Source of the DNA: Novosphingobium sp. Leaf2 | Lineage (GTDB): Bacteria > Pseudomonadota > Alphaproteobacteria > Sphingomonadales > Sphingomonadaceae | Reading direction: 5' to 3' | Assembly: GCF_001421325.1 (NCBI RefSeq) | Contig: NZ_LMJY01000001.1 | Span: forward strand, 317,501 to 381,500 | DNA length: 64,000 nucleotides | Part shown: piece after piece, positions 26,693 to 35,160 of the stretch | How positions within the stretch are numbered: the first letter of the stretch is position 1 | Layout: every line of letters starts with the position of its first letter | Translations under genes and position numbers: made by a program | The notes under the pieces: generated by a model | Told to the model about the DNA's origin: nothing | Database searches by the model: none | The model's input: only the letters and a program-made list of their open reading frames with translations

Positions 26693-28015
26693 GTGAACGG
26701 CGCGGCCCCCATCGTTCCCACCACCCGCGCCGTGGTGCTGCTCGCGCTGGCGGCGCCCATCGCGCTGGTGATCGCGGCGGCCAGCCCGGCGTTGTGGATC
26801 GCGGCGCCGGTGGCGTGTCTGGTGATTTTCGCGCTGGTGTTCATCGATGCGCTGCTGGCCGGGCGCACACGGGACCTGCAGGTCAGCGTGCCGGGCGACA
26901 TGGAAGTGGGCGCGCAAAACGCGGTGACAGGTACGGTCACGCTCGGCAGCAGGGTGTCGCGCACGGAACTGGCGCTGGCGTGCGATCCGCGCCTGGCCGC
27001 CGGAGGGCGTTTGGTGATGGCGCTGACGCCGGGCGATGCTGGCTGGCATGGCACCGGGACCATCACCCCATCGCGGCGCGGCACCGCGCGCGTCACGCGG
27101 GCGTGGCTGCGCTGGAACGGGCCGATGGGGTTGGGCGCGCGCCAGCTCTCGGGCGATCTGAACGAAACCGTGCGCGTATGGCCGAATATCGCCGCCGTAC
27201 GCTCGCCCAGCTTGCAGACCTTCCTGAAAGACGCGCAGTACGGCCTGCTGGCGCGCCGCATCCGGGGCGAGGGCACACAATTTGAATCGCTGGCCGAATA
27301 CCAGCCGGGTATGGATCGCCGCCGGATCGACTGGAAATCGTCCGCCCGCCATTCACATCTCTACGCCAAGGAATTCGAGACCGAGCGCAACAACCAGATC
27401 GTCTTCGCCTTCGATTGCGGGCAGGCGATGTGCGAGCCGATCGCGGGCATGCCCCGGCTCGACCGCGCGGTGTCGGCCGCGCTGGCCACCGCGTTCGTGG
27501 CGCTGAAGGGCGGGGACCGGGTGGCGTTGTTCGGCTTTGCCGCGCGGCCCGAAGTATCCACCCCGTTCATCGCCGCCAGTTCGCAGTTCCACCGTCTGCA
27601 GCGCGCCGCCGCGGGCCTGGAATACCGCAGCGAGGAGCCGAACTTTACGCTCGCCCTTGCGACGCTGGCCAGCCGGCTGCAGCGCCGCTCGCTGATTGTG
27701 GTGTTCTCCGACTTTTCCGACCCCACCAGCGCGGAACTGATGATCGAAAGCATCGGCCGGCTGGTGTCGCGCCATGTCGTGCTGTTCGTGACGATGGCGG
27801 ACGAGGAACTGGAAGACATGGTCGCCGCAAAGCCGGACGATATGGACGTGCTGTCCATGGCGGTTGCCGCCGATGGCCTGCTGCGCCAGCGCGCACTGGT
27901 GACCCGCCGGTTGCGGCAGATCGGCGTGGACGTGATCGAGGCACCCTGGCGTCAGGTGGGCACACGCCTGCTGGACGCGTATCTGGCTATCAAGCGTTCG
28001 GGAGTGATCGGATGA
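26693..28015 (+). CDS. DUF58 domain protein, VWA-like partner of MoxR (operon gene 4)
   Basis: 440 residues from a GTG start 1 bp after the MoxR stop. Two N-terminal helices (about 13-31 and 34-54) anchor it. A beta-rich middle follows, then the DUF58 signature at about 193-225 (RGEGTQFESLAEYQPGMD, then RRRIDWKSSARH). The VWA-like core continues with IVFAFDCGQAM and SLIVVFSDFSDPTSAEL. The MIDAS position reads Asp241-Cys-Gly-Gln-Ala instead of D-x-S-x-S, so metal coordination through serines is not preserved. DUF58 proteins are thought to link MoxR to its target. The stop overlaps the SpoIIM-like start. Confidence 0.9.
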   Translation: MNGAAPIVPTTRAVVLLALAAPIALVIAAASPALWIAAPVACLVIFALVFIDALLAGRTRDLQVSVPGDMEVGAQNAVTGTVTLGSRVSRTELALACDPRLAAGGRLVMALTPGDAGWHGTGTITPSRRGTARVTRAWLRWNGPMGLGARQLSGDLNETVRVWPNIAAVRSPSLQTFLKDAQYGLLARRIRGEGTQFESLAEYQPGMDRRRIDWKSSARHSHLYAKEFETERNNQIVFAFDCGQAMCEPIAGMPRLDRAVSAALATAFVALKGGDRVALFGFAARPEVSTPFIAASSQFHRLQRAAAGLEYRSEEPNFTLALATLASRLQRRSLIVVFSDFSDPTSAELMIESIGRLVSRHVVLFVTMADEELEDMVAAKPDDMDVLSMAVAADGLLRQRALVTRRLRQIGVDVIEAPWRQVGTRLLDAYLAIKRSGVIG

Positions 28016-29052
28016 ACGCCCTTACCGACAACATGGCGATAGAGGTTGCGGCCCTGCGCTCCGACCGTTTCCGGCTGGAGCGCGAGGCGGACTGGCAGCG
28101 GCTGGAAGCCATCGTCGTGCGCATGGAAAAGGGGCGCATGCGCGGCATTTCCGATGCCGACCTGCTGGCCCTGCCGCAGTTGTACCGCACCGTGGCTTCC
28201 AGTCTGTCTATCGCCCGGGAAACCTCGCTCGATGCCGCAACGCTCGGGTATCTTGAAGCGCTGGTGCAGCGTGCGTGGTTCGTGGTCTACGGTCCGCGCT
28301 CCTCCTTGTGGGAATGGCTGCGCGCGTTCCTGGGTGGTGGGTGGAGTGCGGCGGTGCGCGGCATCGGGCTGGACATCGCCATTGCGCTGACAGTGATGAT
28401 CGCAGGCGTAGCGGTGGGCTGGCTGCTCGTTTCGCACGATCCCCAGTGGTATTTCGCCCTCATGTCACGCGACATGGCCGGCGCGCGCGTGCCGGGCGCC
28501 AGCGCGGAAGCCTTGCGCGGCACCTTGTTCGGCAACGACGACAAGAACGGCCTGAGCGTGTTTGCCGCGCAGCTGTTCAGCAACAACGCGCAGGTCTCCA
28601 TCCTGTCGTTCGCGCTTGGCTTTGCGCTGGGCATCCCCTCGCTTTTGCTGCTGGTCCATAACCTCGCGCTACTGGGCGCGATGGGCTGGCTGTACCACGG
28701 GCAGGGGCTGTTGCTCGACTTTGCCGGATGGATCTGCGTCCACGGCACGACCGAGTTGTTTGCCATCATGCTCTCGGGCGCGGCAGGCTTGCACATCGGC
28801 CGGGCCATCGCGTTTCCCGGCAATCGCCCGCTGCTGGAGGCCACGGCGCTGGCCGGACGGCGCGCTGCCCTGGTCATGACCGGAGTGGTGATCATGCTGG
28901 TGGTTGCGGCGCTGCTGGAAGGGTTCGCCCGCCAGCTGGTCGATCACACGCCGGGGCGGTTCGCCATTGGCGGGTTCATGCTGCTGGCGTGGTGCAGCTA
29001 TTTCTTCGCGTTTCGCGGCAACGCCGGTCCGCGCCGGAAGGCTGGCCAATGA
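28012..29052 (+). CDS. Stage II sporulation protein M-like membrane protein (operon gene 5)
   Basis: 346 residues. A cytosolic helical N-terminal part (SDRFRLEREADWQRLEAIVV, LPQLYRTVASSLSIARETS) precedes an integral membrane domain of about five helices. The SpoIIM-like features are FAAQLFSNNAQVSILSFALG, GIPSLLLLVHNLALLGAMGW and the HGTTELFAIMLSGAAGLHIG stretch. In Firmicutes SpoIIM works in forespore engulfment; here, in a non-sporulating organism, the family is only a structural relation. Start and stop overlap neighbouring genes (ATGA both sides). Confidence 0.88.
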   Translation: MNALTDNMAIEVAALRSDRFRLEREADWQRLEAIVVRMEKGRMRGISDADLLALPQLYRTVASSLSIARETSLDAATLGYLEALVQRAWFVVYGPRSSLWEWLRAFLGGGWSAAVRGIGLDIAIALTVMIAGVAVGWLLVSHDPQWYFALMSRDMAGARVPGASAEALRGTLFGNDDKNGLSVFAAQLFSNNAQVSILSFALGFALGIPSLLLLVHNLALLGAMGWLYHGQGLLLDFAGWICVHGTTELFAIMLSGAAGLHIGRAIAFPGNRPLLEATALAGRRAALVMTGVVIMLVVAALLEGFARQLVDHTPGRFAIGGFMLLAWCSYFFAFRGNAGPRRKAGQ

Positions 29053-29981
29053 AGTTGGGCCGCCGCCGCAACCGTCCAACGCAAGCCGGCCGTGCGCGCA
29101 CCGGCAAGGAGCGCACCCTCGTCACGCCCGAAGGCATCGCGCTGCCGGTGATCGTGGCGGGGCGCGGGGCACGAGCCGGCGCGCTGATGATCGACCTGAT
29201 CATCATCGTGGTGTCGATGATACTGGCGCTGATTGCGCTATCCCAGATCGGCGGGGGTGTGGCCGCGTTCGGGCGGGCAGCGACAGGACAGGACGGGGCA
29301 GGCTACGCCATGCAGTTCCTGACGATCGTGTGGATCATCATCCTGTTCCTGTTCCGCAACGCCTACTTCCTGTTCTTCGAACTGGGCCCGCGCGGCGCCA
29401 CGCCCGGCAAACGGCTCACCGGCATCCGCATCGCCGCGCGCGATGGCGGGCGGCTGACCGCAGACATGGTGATCGCCCGCAACCTGCTGCGCGATATCGA
29501 ACTGTTCCTGCCGGTACCGCTGATCCTGATGGCGGGGCCGGAAAGCGGCGCGGCCTGGCTTGCCGCCGCCGGGTGGTTCGCGATCTTCATGCTGTTTCCG
29601 TTCTTCAACTGCGATGTGCTGCGTGCAGGTGATGTGATCGCCGGCAGCTGGGTGCTGGAAAGCCCGCGCCAGAAACTGCAGGCTGCGATGACCGTCGCGC
29701 CCTTCGAGGGTGGCAAAACTACCCCGAAGTATCGCTTCGAACCTGCCCAGCTGGACGTTTATGGCGAGTTCGAGGTCAAGGCGCTGGAGCGGGTGCTACG
29801 CGAAGATCGGGCCGATGCGATCGAAACGGTGTATCGCACGATTGCGGGCAAGATCGACCGCACCGATGGCTGGAACGACGAACGCCATTTCCTGACGGAC
29901 TACTACAAGCAACTGCGCGAGCGGCGGGAAGCCGGCATGCGCATGGGCCGGCGCAAGGCTGACAAGCATTCGGACGCCTGA
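29049..29981 (+). CDS. RDD family membrane protein (operon gene 6)
   Basis: 310 residues. After a basic N-terminus (MKLGRRRNRPTQAGR) the RDD-like domain reads GRGARAGALMIDLIII with helices at about 47-68, 88-108 and 150-190, and the family segment GPRGATPGKRLTGIRIAARDGG. The Arg-Asp-Asp signature itself is degenerate (RAGALMID). A soluble C-terminal domain of about 110 residues (YRFEPAQLDVYGEFEVKALE, then VLREDRADAIETVYRTIAGK) is added. It closes the operon; the last 390 bp downstream are gene-free. Role unknown. Confidence 0.85.
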   Translation: MKLGRRRNRPTQAGRARTGKERTLVTPEGIALPVIVAGRGARAGALMIDLIIIVVSMILALIALSQIGGGVAAFGRAATGQDGAGYAMQFLTIVWIIILFLFRNAYFLFFELGPRGATPGKRLTGIRIAARDGGRLTADMVIARNLLRDIELFLPVPLILMAGPESGAAWLAAAGWFAIFMLFPFFNCDVLRAGDVIAGSWVLESPRQKLQAAMTVAPFEGGKTTPKYRFEPAQLDVYGEFEVKALERVLREDRADAIETVYRTIAGKIDRTDGWNDERHFLTDYYKQLRERREAGMRMGRRKADKHSDA

Positions 29982-30374
29982 CGTGGTATCTGCGCGCGGT
30001 GCAATCGTCACGCCGCGTCCGAGTCAACATACCAAGGCCGTACTAGACCGTATCTGTATTTTCAGGGTTTCGTGTGGGCCGGCTGGTATTCCAAAAGTAT
30101 AGGGCGCTTTTTCATCGAAAGACTGGTCCTTTTTCGAAACACTTTTTGGTCGTTAGAACGTCCTTGAGGTTGACCGTGCTAACGCATTGATAGATTTGAA
30201 AAAATTACGAGATATTAGCATCTCGTCAGGCCAAGATTTGGCCTTGGCGCCCGACTGCGCTTGGTAAATAACCACTAAAGCAGGATGCAAGAATACTAGG
30301 AACGCAAGCTTGAATGGGCGGTTGATGCACCCGAACTGACCGTATCTACCGGTCTGGTGGATAGAGGATCAACG
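29982..30374 (+). other. A/T-rich intergenic region with two hairpins and a possible stress promoter
   Basis: Noticeably richer in A/T than its surroundings, with several T-runs (about 30105-30170). Two clear stems: CGAGAT-ATTAGC-ATCTCG (30208-30225) and GGCCAA-GAT-TTGGCC (30229-30243). Neither has a following T-run. A candidate EcfG promoter sits near the 3' end. No open frame I can support. Confidence 0.5.
30299..30323 (+). promoter_or_regulatory. Predicted EcfG (general stress sigma) promoter of the CsbD cluster
   Basis: GGAAC, 16 bp, GGTT, one base from the GGAAC-N16-CGTT consensus, 50 bp before the lipoprotein ATG at 30375. The downstream genes (CsbD proteins, PAS regulator) fit a stress regulon, which raises the likelihood. 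Confidence 0.5.
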
Positions 30375-30695
30375 ATGAAAGCCCTGGTCACAGCCGTGCT
30401 GAGTGTAGCCGCACTGTCTGCTTGCGCGGCCCCGGCTACCCGCATCTCAACCAGCCTTCAGCGGTATGGCCTGGATGAACCGCGCGCCGATTGCGTTGGC
30501 ACCAGCCTGCAGAAGGACCTGTCCATCGGCCAGTTGCAGCAATTGGGCCGGGCTGCTGCTGCGTATCGCAAGCAGGATACCGATCCCGGCGTGCTGACCG
30601 TTGGTGACCTCGTGCACGTAGCCGGCGAGATCAGGGATCCGGCCATCGTTGTGGCGGTTGGCAAGGCTGCAGCCGGTTGCGGCGTGGTGCGCTGA
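30375..30695 (+). CDS. Small predicted lipoprotein, unknown function
   Basis: 106 residues from the ATG at 30375 (GAGGA upstream; a TTG six codons earlier was not used). The signal peptide MKALVTAVLSVAALSAC ends in a lipobox LSA-C with Cys17 as the lipidation site. The mature part is about 90 residues with no known domain; it contains two further Cys (RADC, GCGVV) and the segment SLQKDLSIGQLQQLGRAAAAY. Probably anchored in the periplasm. It leads the stress cluster, 49 bp ahead of the CsbD gene. Confidence 0.78.
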   Translation: MKALVTAVLSVAALSACAAPATRISTSLQRYGLDEPRADCVGTSLQKDLSIGQLQQLGRAAAAYRKQDTDPGVLTVGDLVHVAGEIRDPAIVVAVGKAAAGCGVVR

Positions 30696-30744
30696 CAAGG
30701 CGAGCGCCAATCCCTTTACTTTCACATCACAAAGGACAAGCATC

Positions 30745-31110
30745 ATGAACAAGGACGAACTTCAGGGCGGTGCCCGTTATGTCGGCGGCAAGATCGAAAA
30801 GGCTGCCGGCGACGTGGTAGACAGCCGAGACTGGAAGGTTGACGGTGTGGTCGATCAGGTCGCGGGTGCTGCCCAGCACACCTATGGCCGCGCCCGCTCC
30901 GTCGTGGAAGACGCGATCGACGCCGCGCCGGCGTTTGCCGATGACGCGCGTGATCGGCTGAAGGCCGCTGGCGAGCGCGTGGCGGAGACCGCGCAGAAGA
31001 GCGGCAAGGCTGCGGCGCAGAGCGTGCAGGACACGCCGCTGGTCTGGGCGATCGCAGCCGGCATTGGCGGCTATGCGCTCAGCTGGCTGATCCACGGACG
31101 CCGGGACTGA
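30745..31110 (+). CDS. CsbD family stress protein with C-terminal membrane segment
   Basis: 121 residues from the ATG at 30745 (AAGGA 9 nt upstream). The N-terminal MNKDELQGGARYVGGKIEKA and VDGVVDQVAGAAQHTYGRA match the CsbD pattern (an amphipathic, hydrophilic helix pair). A long Ala-rich amphipathic helix follows, and the C-terminus TPLVWAIAAGIGGYALSWLIHGRR is a membrane-associating helix, as in the DUF883/ElaB-like design. CsbD proteins are general-stress induced in Bacillus and in alphaproteobacteria; molecular role unknown. It sits 7 bp before the PAS-LuxR gene. Confidence 0.88.
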   Translation: MNKDELQGGARYVGGKIEKAAGDVVDSRDWKVDGVVDQVAGAAQHTYGRARSVVEDAIDAAPAFADDARDRLKAAGERVAETAQKSGKAAAQSVQDTPLVWAIAAGIGGYALSWLIHGRRD

Positions 31111-31117
31111 TAGCACC

Positions 31118-32638
31118 ATGACGGCGGCATCGTTCAAATCCCTGCGGGAAACGGCGGATCTGCGCCACTTGCGCCAGATTATCGTCGGTCTTGACGAGGG
31201 CGTGATCCTTATCGATCCCGACCAGAGCTTGCTCTGGGCGAACGATGCCGCGCTGGCGATGCACGGCGTGGAACAGATTGCCGATCTGGGCGCCACGGTG
31301 GACGAATATCGCGCGCGCTTCCAATTGCGCTACCGCAACAACCATCGCGTCGAGGCGGATGATTATCCGATCGAACGCGTGGTTGCGGGCGATTGTTTTT
31401 CCGAGGTCGTCGTCGAAGTGACGGTGGCGGGGGAAGACGCGCCGCGTTGGGTCCATCAGGTGCGCAGCCTTGTGCTCAACGACAGCGACGATGGCGAACC
31501 GGCCTGTCTGGTGCTGGTGATTCAGGACGTGTCGGCCCGGTACGAGGCTGAGGACCGCTTCGAGCAATCGTTCAACGCCAATCCCGCACCCGCCGTCATC
31601 TGTCGCTTGAACGACCTGCGCTTTGTCAAGGTCAACCAGGGTTTCCTGGAGATGACCGGTCACCAGCGCGATCAGGTGCTGTGCAAGACCGTGTATGACA
31701 TCGACGTGTTGCGCAACGCCGATCGCCGGGATCTGGCCAAGGAACGGCTGGGCGAAGGGCGCACCATTCCGCAGATGGAAGCCGAGCTGGAACTGCCTGA
31801 CGGCGGCACCAAGCTGGTGATCGTGGCGGGCCAGCCGATCGACATGGGCGATCAGCCCTGCATGCTGTTCACGTTCGCCGATCTGGAACCGCGCCGCAAA
31901 GCCGAAGGCGCGCTGCGCCACAGCGAGGAGCGCTTTACGCGCACCTTCCAGATGGCCCCGGTGCCGATGGCTATCGGCGCGCGCGACGGGCACTTGCTGT
32001 GCGAGGTGAACGCCAGCTTCACCCAGATGACCGGCTACACCGCCACCGAGATCATCGGGCGACCGCTGGGCGAGATCGAGCTTTGGGAAAGCGACGCACG
32101 GCGCCGCCAGATCGAAACCGCGATCAATGGCGGGCATGACCTGCGCGGGCACGAGGCGCGCATCCACGCCAAGGATGGCGCGATGATCGACTGCATCGTG
32201 TCTACCGAAGCAATCCGGCTGGGCGACGAGGCCTGCGTGCTGTGGGCTTTCCAAGATATCACCCAGCGCAAGGCGACCGAGCTTGAACTGGTGGAAGCCA
32301 TCGAGGCGGTGATGAAGGACACCAACTGGTTCAGCCGCACCGTGATGGACAAGCTGGCCCGCCTGCGCGCACCCCAGCTTGACGCCGAAGGCCCGGGCCT
32401 GGACGACCTGACCGCGCGGGAGCGTGAAGTGCTGGCGCTGATTTGCCGGGGCTGTGATGACAAGACCATCGCGCGCACCCTGAACGTGGCGGGCAATACG
32501 GTGCGCAACCACGTCGCCAGGATTTACTCCAAGATCGGCGTCAATCGCCGCATCGCTGCGGTTGCATGGGCGCGGGCGCGCAATTTCGATGGCGAGGGTG
32601 TGGAGATCAAGAAATCCGTTCGGGAGACAGCACAATGA
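31118..32638 (+). CDS. Triple-PAS, LuxR-type response regulator/transcription factor
   Basis: 506 residues. Three PAS modules can be traced: about 17-130 (LRQIIVGLDEGVILIDPDQS), 145-260 (FNANPAPAVICRLNDLRFVK, GFLEMTGHQRDQVL) and 275-395 (FQMAPVPMAIGARDG, SFTQMTGYTATEIIGRPL, ending DITQRKATE). The C-terminal LuxR helix-turn-helix starts near 428: LTAREREVLALICRGCDDK, then TIARTLNVAGNTVRNHVARI. No receiver or kinase domain is present, so it is a one-component sensor that binds DNA directly. A heme or flavin ligand is possible but cannot be read. The stop overlaps the start of a small CsbD-like gene by 4 bp. Confidence 0.9.
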   Translation: MTAASFKSLRETADLRHLRQIIVGLDEGVILIDPDQSLLWANDAALAMHGVEQIADLGATVDEYRARFQLRYRNNHRVEADDYPIERVVAGDCFSEVVVEVTVAGEDAPRWVHQVRSLVLNDSDDGEPACLVLVIQDVSARYEAEDRFEQSFNANPAPAVICRLNDLRFVKVNQGFLEMTGHQRDQVLCKTVYDIDVLRNADRRDLAKERLGEGRTIPQMEAELELPDGGTKLVIVAGQPIDMGDQPCMLFTFADLEPRRKAEGALRHSEERFTRTFQMAPVPMAIGARDGHLLCEVNASFTQMTGYTATEIIGRPLGEIELWESDARRRQIETAINGGHDLRGHEARIHAKDGAMIDCIVSTEAIRLGDEACVLWAFQDITQRKATELELVEAIEAVMKDTNWFSRTVMDKLARLRAPQLDAEGPGLDDLTAREREVLALICRGCDDKTIARTLNVAGNTVRNHVARIYSKIGVNRRIAAVAWARARNFDGEGVEIKKSVRETAQ

Positions 32639-32850
32639 CAGCGCCCCATAATGATGACGATATCCCCGGTGATAGCCCTGACGATAAGGCCAAGGCTGCT
32701 GCCGCGCGCGAAGTCAAAGGTTCCGTGAAGGAAGCGATCGGCAAGCTGCTCGGCGACGATGACGTGCGCGCGCGCGGCGCTGCTGAAAAGAAGGCCGCGG
32801 CAAAGGCGGCGTCGCATACCCCCCACCCATCTCCGCGAGCCCCCAGGTAA
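32635..32850 (+). CDS. Small CsbD-like protein
   Basis: 71 residues, very hydrophilic. The core AREVKGSVKEAIGKLLGDDD, RARGAAEKKAA matches the short CsbD repeat (K-G-x-x-K-E-A-x-G-K). It overlaps the PAS-LuxR stop by 4 bp (ATGA), so it is translationally coupled. Probably a cytosolic stress protein; the tail after residue 55 is Pro/Ser-rich. Confidence 0.75.
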   Translation: MTAPHNDDDIPGDSPDDKAKAAAAREVKGSVKEAIGKLLGDDDVRARGAAEKKAAAKAASHTPHPSPRAPR

Positions 32851-32898
32851 CAAGCCGTCGGGCCGCGACGTGACATACTGATCCAACAGGAGTGAATT

Positions 32899-33780
32899 AT
32901 GGCTACCAATTACACAACCGGCCGTGTGCCGGGCGAAGACGCTTATCTGGGCAAGACACCGACGCGGATCTCGTGGGGCGCGATTTTTGGCGGCGTGGTC
33001 ATCGCGATCGCCGTGCAGCTGGTGCTGGGCATTCTGGGCGCCGGCATCGGCCTCACCATGGTCGATCCGGTGGAAGGTACGACGCCGGGCGCGTCGGGCT
33101 TTGGCATCGGCGGCGGCATCTACTGGCTGATTACCACGATCGTCGCGCTGGGCGCTGGCGGTTACACCGCTGCGCGCGTTGCCGGCGTGCATGAGCGCTT
33201 CGACGCGCTGACACATGGCCTGGTTGTCTGGGGCGTAACCCTGATCCTGACGCTGTATCTTCTTACGTCGGCTGTGGGCGGCATCATCGGCGGCGCGTTT
33301 CGCACCGTTGGCGCGGTTGCAGGTGCGGCTGGCTCCACCGTCAGCGCCGCAGCGCCCAAGGCTGCCTCGATCGCCGGCATCAGCGAGGACGACGTGCGCA
33401 GCGAAGCCGCCGCGTACCTGTCGGATGCACCCAGCGATCCGGCGCAGATGACGCCTGAGCAGGCGCAGAAGGAAATCGCCAAGCAGCTTCCGGCACTGGC
33501 GCGTGGCGGCGTGGAAGGCCAGCAGGCCGAAAGCCGCATCGTCGATATCGTCGCGGCCCAGCGCAAGATCAGCCGTCCTGAAGCGGAGGCGCAGGTAACC
33601 CGCGCCAAGCAGCAGTTCGTGCAGACCAAGAACCAGACCATCGAAGGCGCCAAGGTCGCTGCGGACAAGGCTGCCGGCGCTGCCGCCGACACCTCGTTCG
33701 TGCTGGTCCTGGCGCTGCTGGTCGGCGCTGCCGCGTCCGGCTTCGGCGCCAGCGCGGCGACCCGTCGCCGCCTTCGCTGA
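32899..33780 (+). CDS. Multi-pass membrane protein of unknown function
   Basis: 293 residues, preceded by AGGAG. Four hydrophobic helices: about 25-54 (ISWGAIFGGVVIAIAVQLVL), 66-92, 106-130 and 265-285 near the C-terminus. Between helices 3 and 4 lies a 130-residue Ala-rich soluble region with helical heptad character (MTPEQAQKEIAKQLPALARG, ISRPEAEAQVTRAKQQF). The N-terminal part resembles proteins annotated as PhnA-like or YrzE-like membrane proteins in sphingomonads, but I would not assign a function. It ends the stress cluster and is followed by two terminators. Confidence 0.75.
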   Translation: MATNYTTGRVPGEDAYLGKTPTRISWGAIFGGVVIAIAVQLVLGILGAGIGLTMVDPVEGTTPGASGFGIGGGIYWLITTIVALGAGGYTAARVAGVHERFDALTHGLVVWGVTLILTLYLLTSAVGGIIGGAFRTVGAVAGAAGSTVSAAAPKAASIAGISEDDVRSEAAAYLSDAPSDPAQMTPEQAQKEIAKQLPALARGGVEGQQAESRIVDIVAAQRKISRPEAEAQVTRAKQQFVQTKNQTIEGAKVAADKAAGAAADTSFVLVLALLVGAAASGFGASAATRRRLR

Positions 33781-33787
33781 CCGCAGA

Positions 33788-33818
33788 AGGGGCGGGTGGT
33801 AATGCCGGCCCGCCCCTT
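33788..33818 (+). terminator. Terminator-like hairpin after the membrane protein gene
   Basis: GGGGCGGG / CCCGCCCC, 8-bp stem with a 12-nt loop, followed by TTGT. Weak tail; it may only stall transcription ahead of the stronger terminator at 33838. Confidence 0.6.
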
Positions 33819-33837
33819 GTCCTGACGTTGCCACATG

Positions 33838-33873
33838 TAAAGGCCGGGCCGCGCTTTGCGGACCCGGCCTTTA
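33838..33873 (+). terminator. Strong intrinsic terminator, possibly bidirectional
   Basis: TAAAGGCCGGG pairs with CCCGGCCTTTA, with an inner stem CCGC/GCGG around GCTTT and one unpaired A. The second of two hairpins closing the stress cluster. Confidence 0.85.
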
Positions 33874-33966
33874 CCCGCGCATATCTGTTTGGTCGGCGTG
33901 GGTCGCAGGCGATGGACGCTGGGCGCCGCGCGGGCTAGGGGTCTTCCCACAGACAGGGGGTCCGCG

Positions 33967-35157
33967 ATGAACACCATCAATCCCGGCATGGCGAGCATCG
34001 GCGCGATGATCGTGTCGATACTGCTCTCGCTGGGCCTTGCCCACGTCGTGGTCGGAAAGTCCGCCGAGCCGGTGGACCGGGCCCGGCTGCAGGCCGTGGA
34101 CGGGCTGCGCTTTTTCCTGGCGATCGGGGTGATCTTCAGCCACTTTCCCGCGCATTGGGCCATGGCGTCCTCGGGCGTGTGGAACGCGGGCGTCGCCCCG
34201 GTATTCAAGGGCTTCGGGTCGAGCGCGGTCACCGTGTTCTTCATGATCACCGGTTTCCTGTTCTACGGCAAATTGCGTCGCGGCCACGGGCTGGTGGACT
34301 GGAAAAGCCTGTATGTCGGGCGCTTCCTGCGCTTGACCCCGCTATACCTGATCGCCGTGGCGATGATGTTCGTGATCGTTTTCCAGCTTACCGGCTGGAC
34401 CGTCAGGGCCAGCCTGCCGCAGACCATCGTCTCCAGCGTGTCATGGCTCACCTTCACGATCCCCGGCGACCGTGCGGTGAACGGCTATCAGAACGCCCAG
34501 TATGTGCTGGCAGGCGCGATCTGGACGCTGCGGTTCGAATGGCTGTTCTATGCTGCGCTGCCGCTTGGCGCCTTGCTGGTCAGGCGGCTGGAGGATCACC
34601 ACAAATGGCTGATCGCGCTGCTGGTGGTGGCCGCAATCGGCATCGCGGTGATGCCCGATGTGGGGCTGAACTGGTTTCGCCCCCGCCGCCTGTCACCGTT
34701 CTTCTTCGGCATGATCACGTATGAAATGACCCGCAGCCAGACAATAACGGGCATGTTGCGATCGCCGCTGGCGAGCGTCGTGGTGCTGCTGGCGCTGCTG
34801 GCCAGTTTCACCCTGGGCAACGAATACAATGCCCCGCGCTTCGTGCTTATGTTCCTGGTGTTCGCGCCGATCGCCTGCGGCAACAGTGTATTCGGCGTCA
34901 TGTGCTGGCCCGCCACGCGCGCGCTGGGCGATGCAAGCTACAGCATCTACCTGCTGCACGGCATCGTGCTGACCGTGCTGCTGACACTGTTGGGGACCGG
35001 CAGAGTGGCGACCGACACCATGATGGTATGGCTGTGGCTGCCGGTGGCCTGCGTGGCCTCGTGCGCGCTGTCACTGGTAACGTACCGGCTCATCGAACTG
35101 CCCTGCATGCAACTGCTGCGGCGACCGGCGACCAAGACGCTGGAAGTGGCACCCTGA
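33967..35157 (+). CDS. Acyltransferase 3 family membrane protein
   Basis: 396 residues from the ATG at 33967 (GGGGG upstream). About ten transmembrane helices. The family signature is present: LQAVDGLRFFLAIGVIFSHF with the likely catalytic His, AVTVFFMITGFLFYGK and YVGRFLRLTPLYLIAV with the conserved Arg, and LGDASYSIYLLHGIVL near the C-terminus. Such enzymes O-acylate sugars or polysaccharides at the inner membrane. The gene lies next to an MHS transporter and 2.5 kb from the cellulose operon on the opposite strand; whether it modifies an exopolysaccharide is a guess. Confidence 0.92.
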   Translation: MNTINPGMASIGAMIVSILLSLGLAHVVVGKSAEPVDRARLQAVDGLRFFLAIGVIFSHFPAHWAMASSGVWNAGVAPVFKGFGSSAVTVFFMITGFLFYGKLRRGHGLVDWKSLYVGRFLRLTPLYLIAVAMMFVIVFQLTGWTVRASLPQTIVSSVSWLTFTIPGDRAVNGYQNAQYVLAGAIWTLRFEWLFYAALPLGALLVRRLEDHHKWLIALLVVAAIGIAVMPDVGLNWFRPRRLSPFFFGMITYEMTRSQTITGMLRSPLASVVVLLALLASFTLGNEYNAPRFVLMFLVFAPIACGNSVFGVMCWPATRALGDASYSIYLLHGIVLTVLLTLLGTGRVATDTMMVWLWLPVACVASCALSLVTYRLIELPCMQLLRRPATKTLEVAP

Positions 35158-35160
35158 ACG

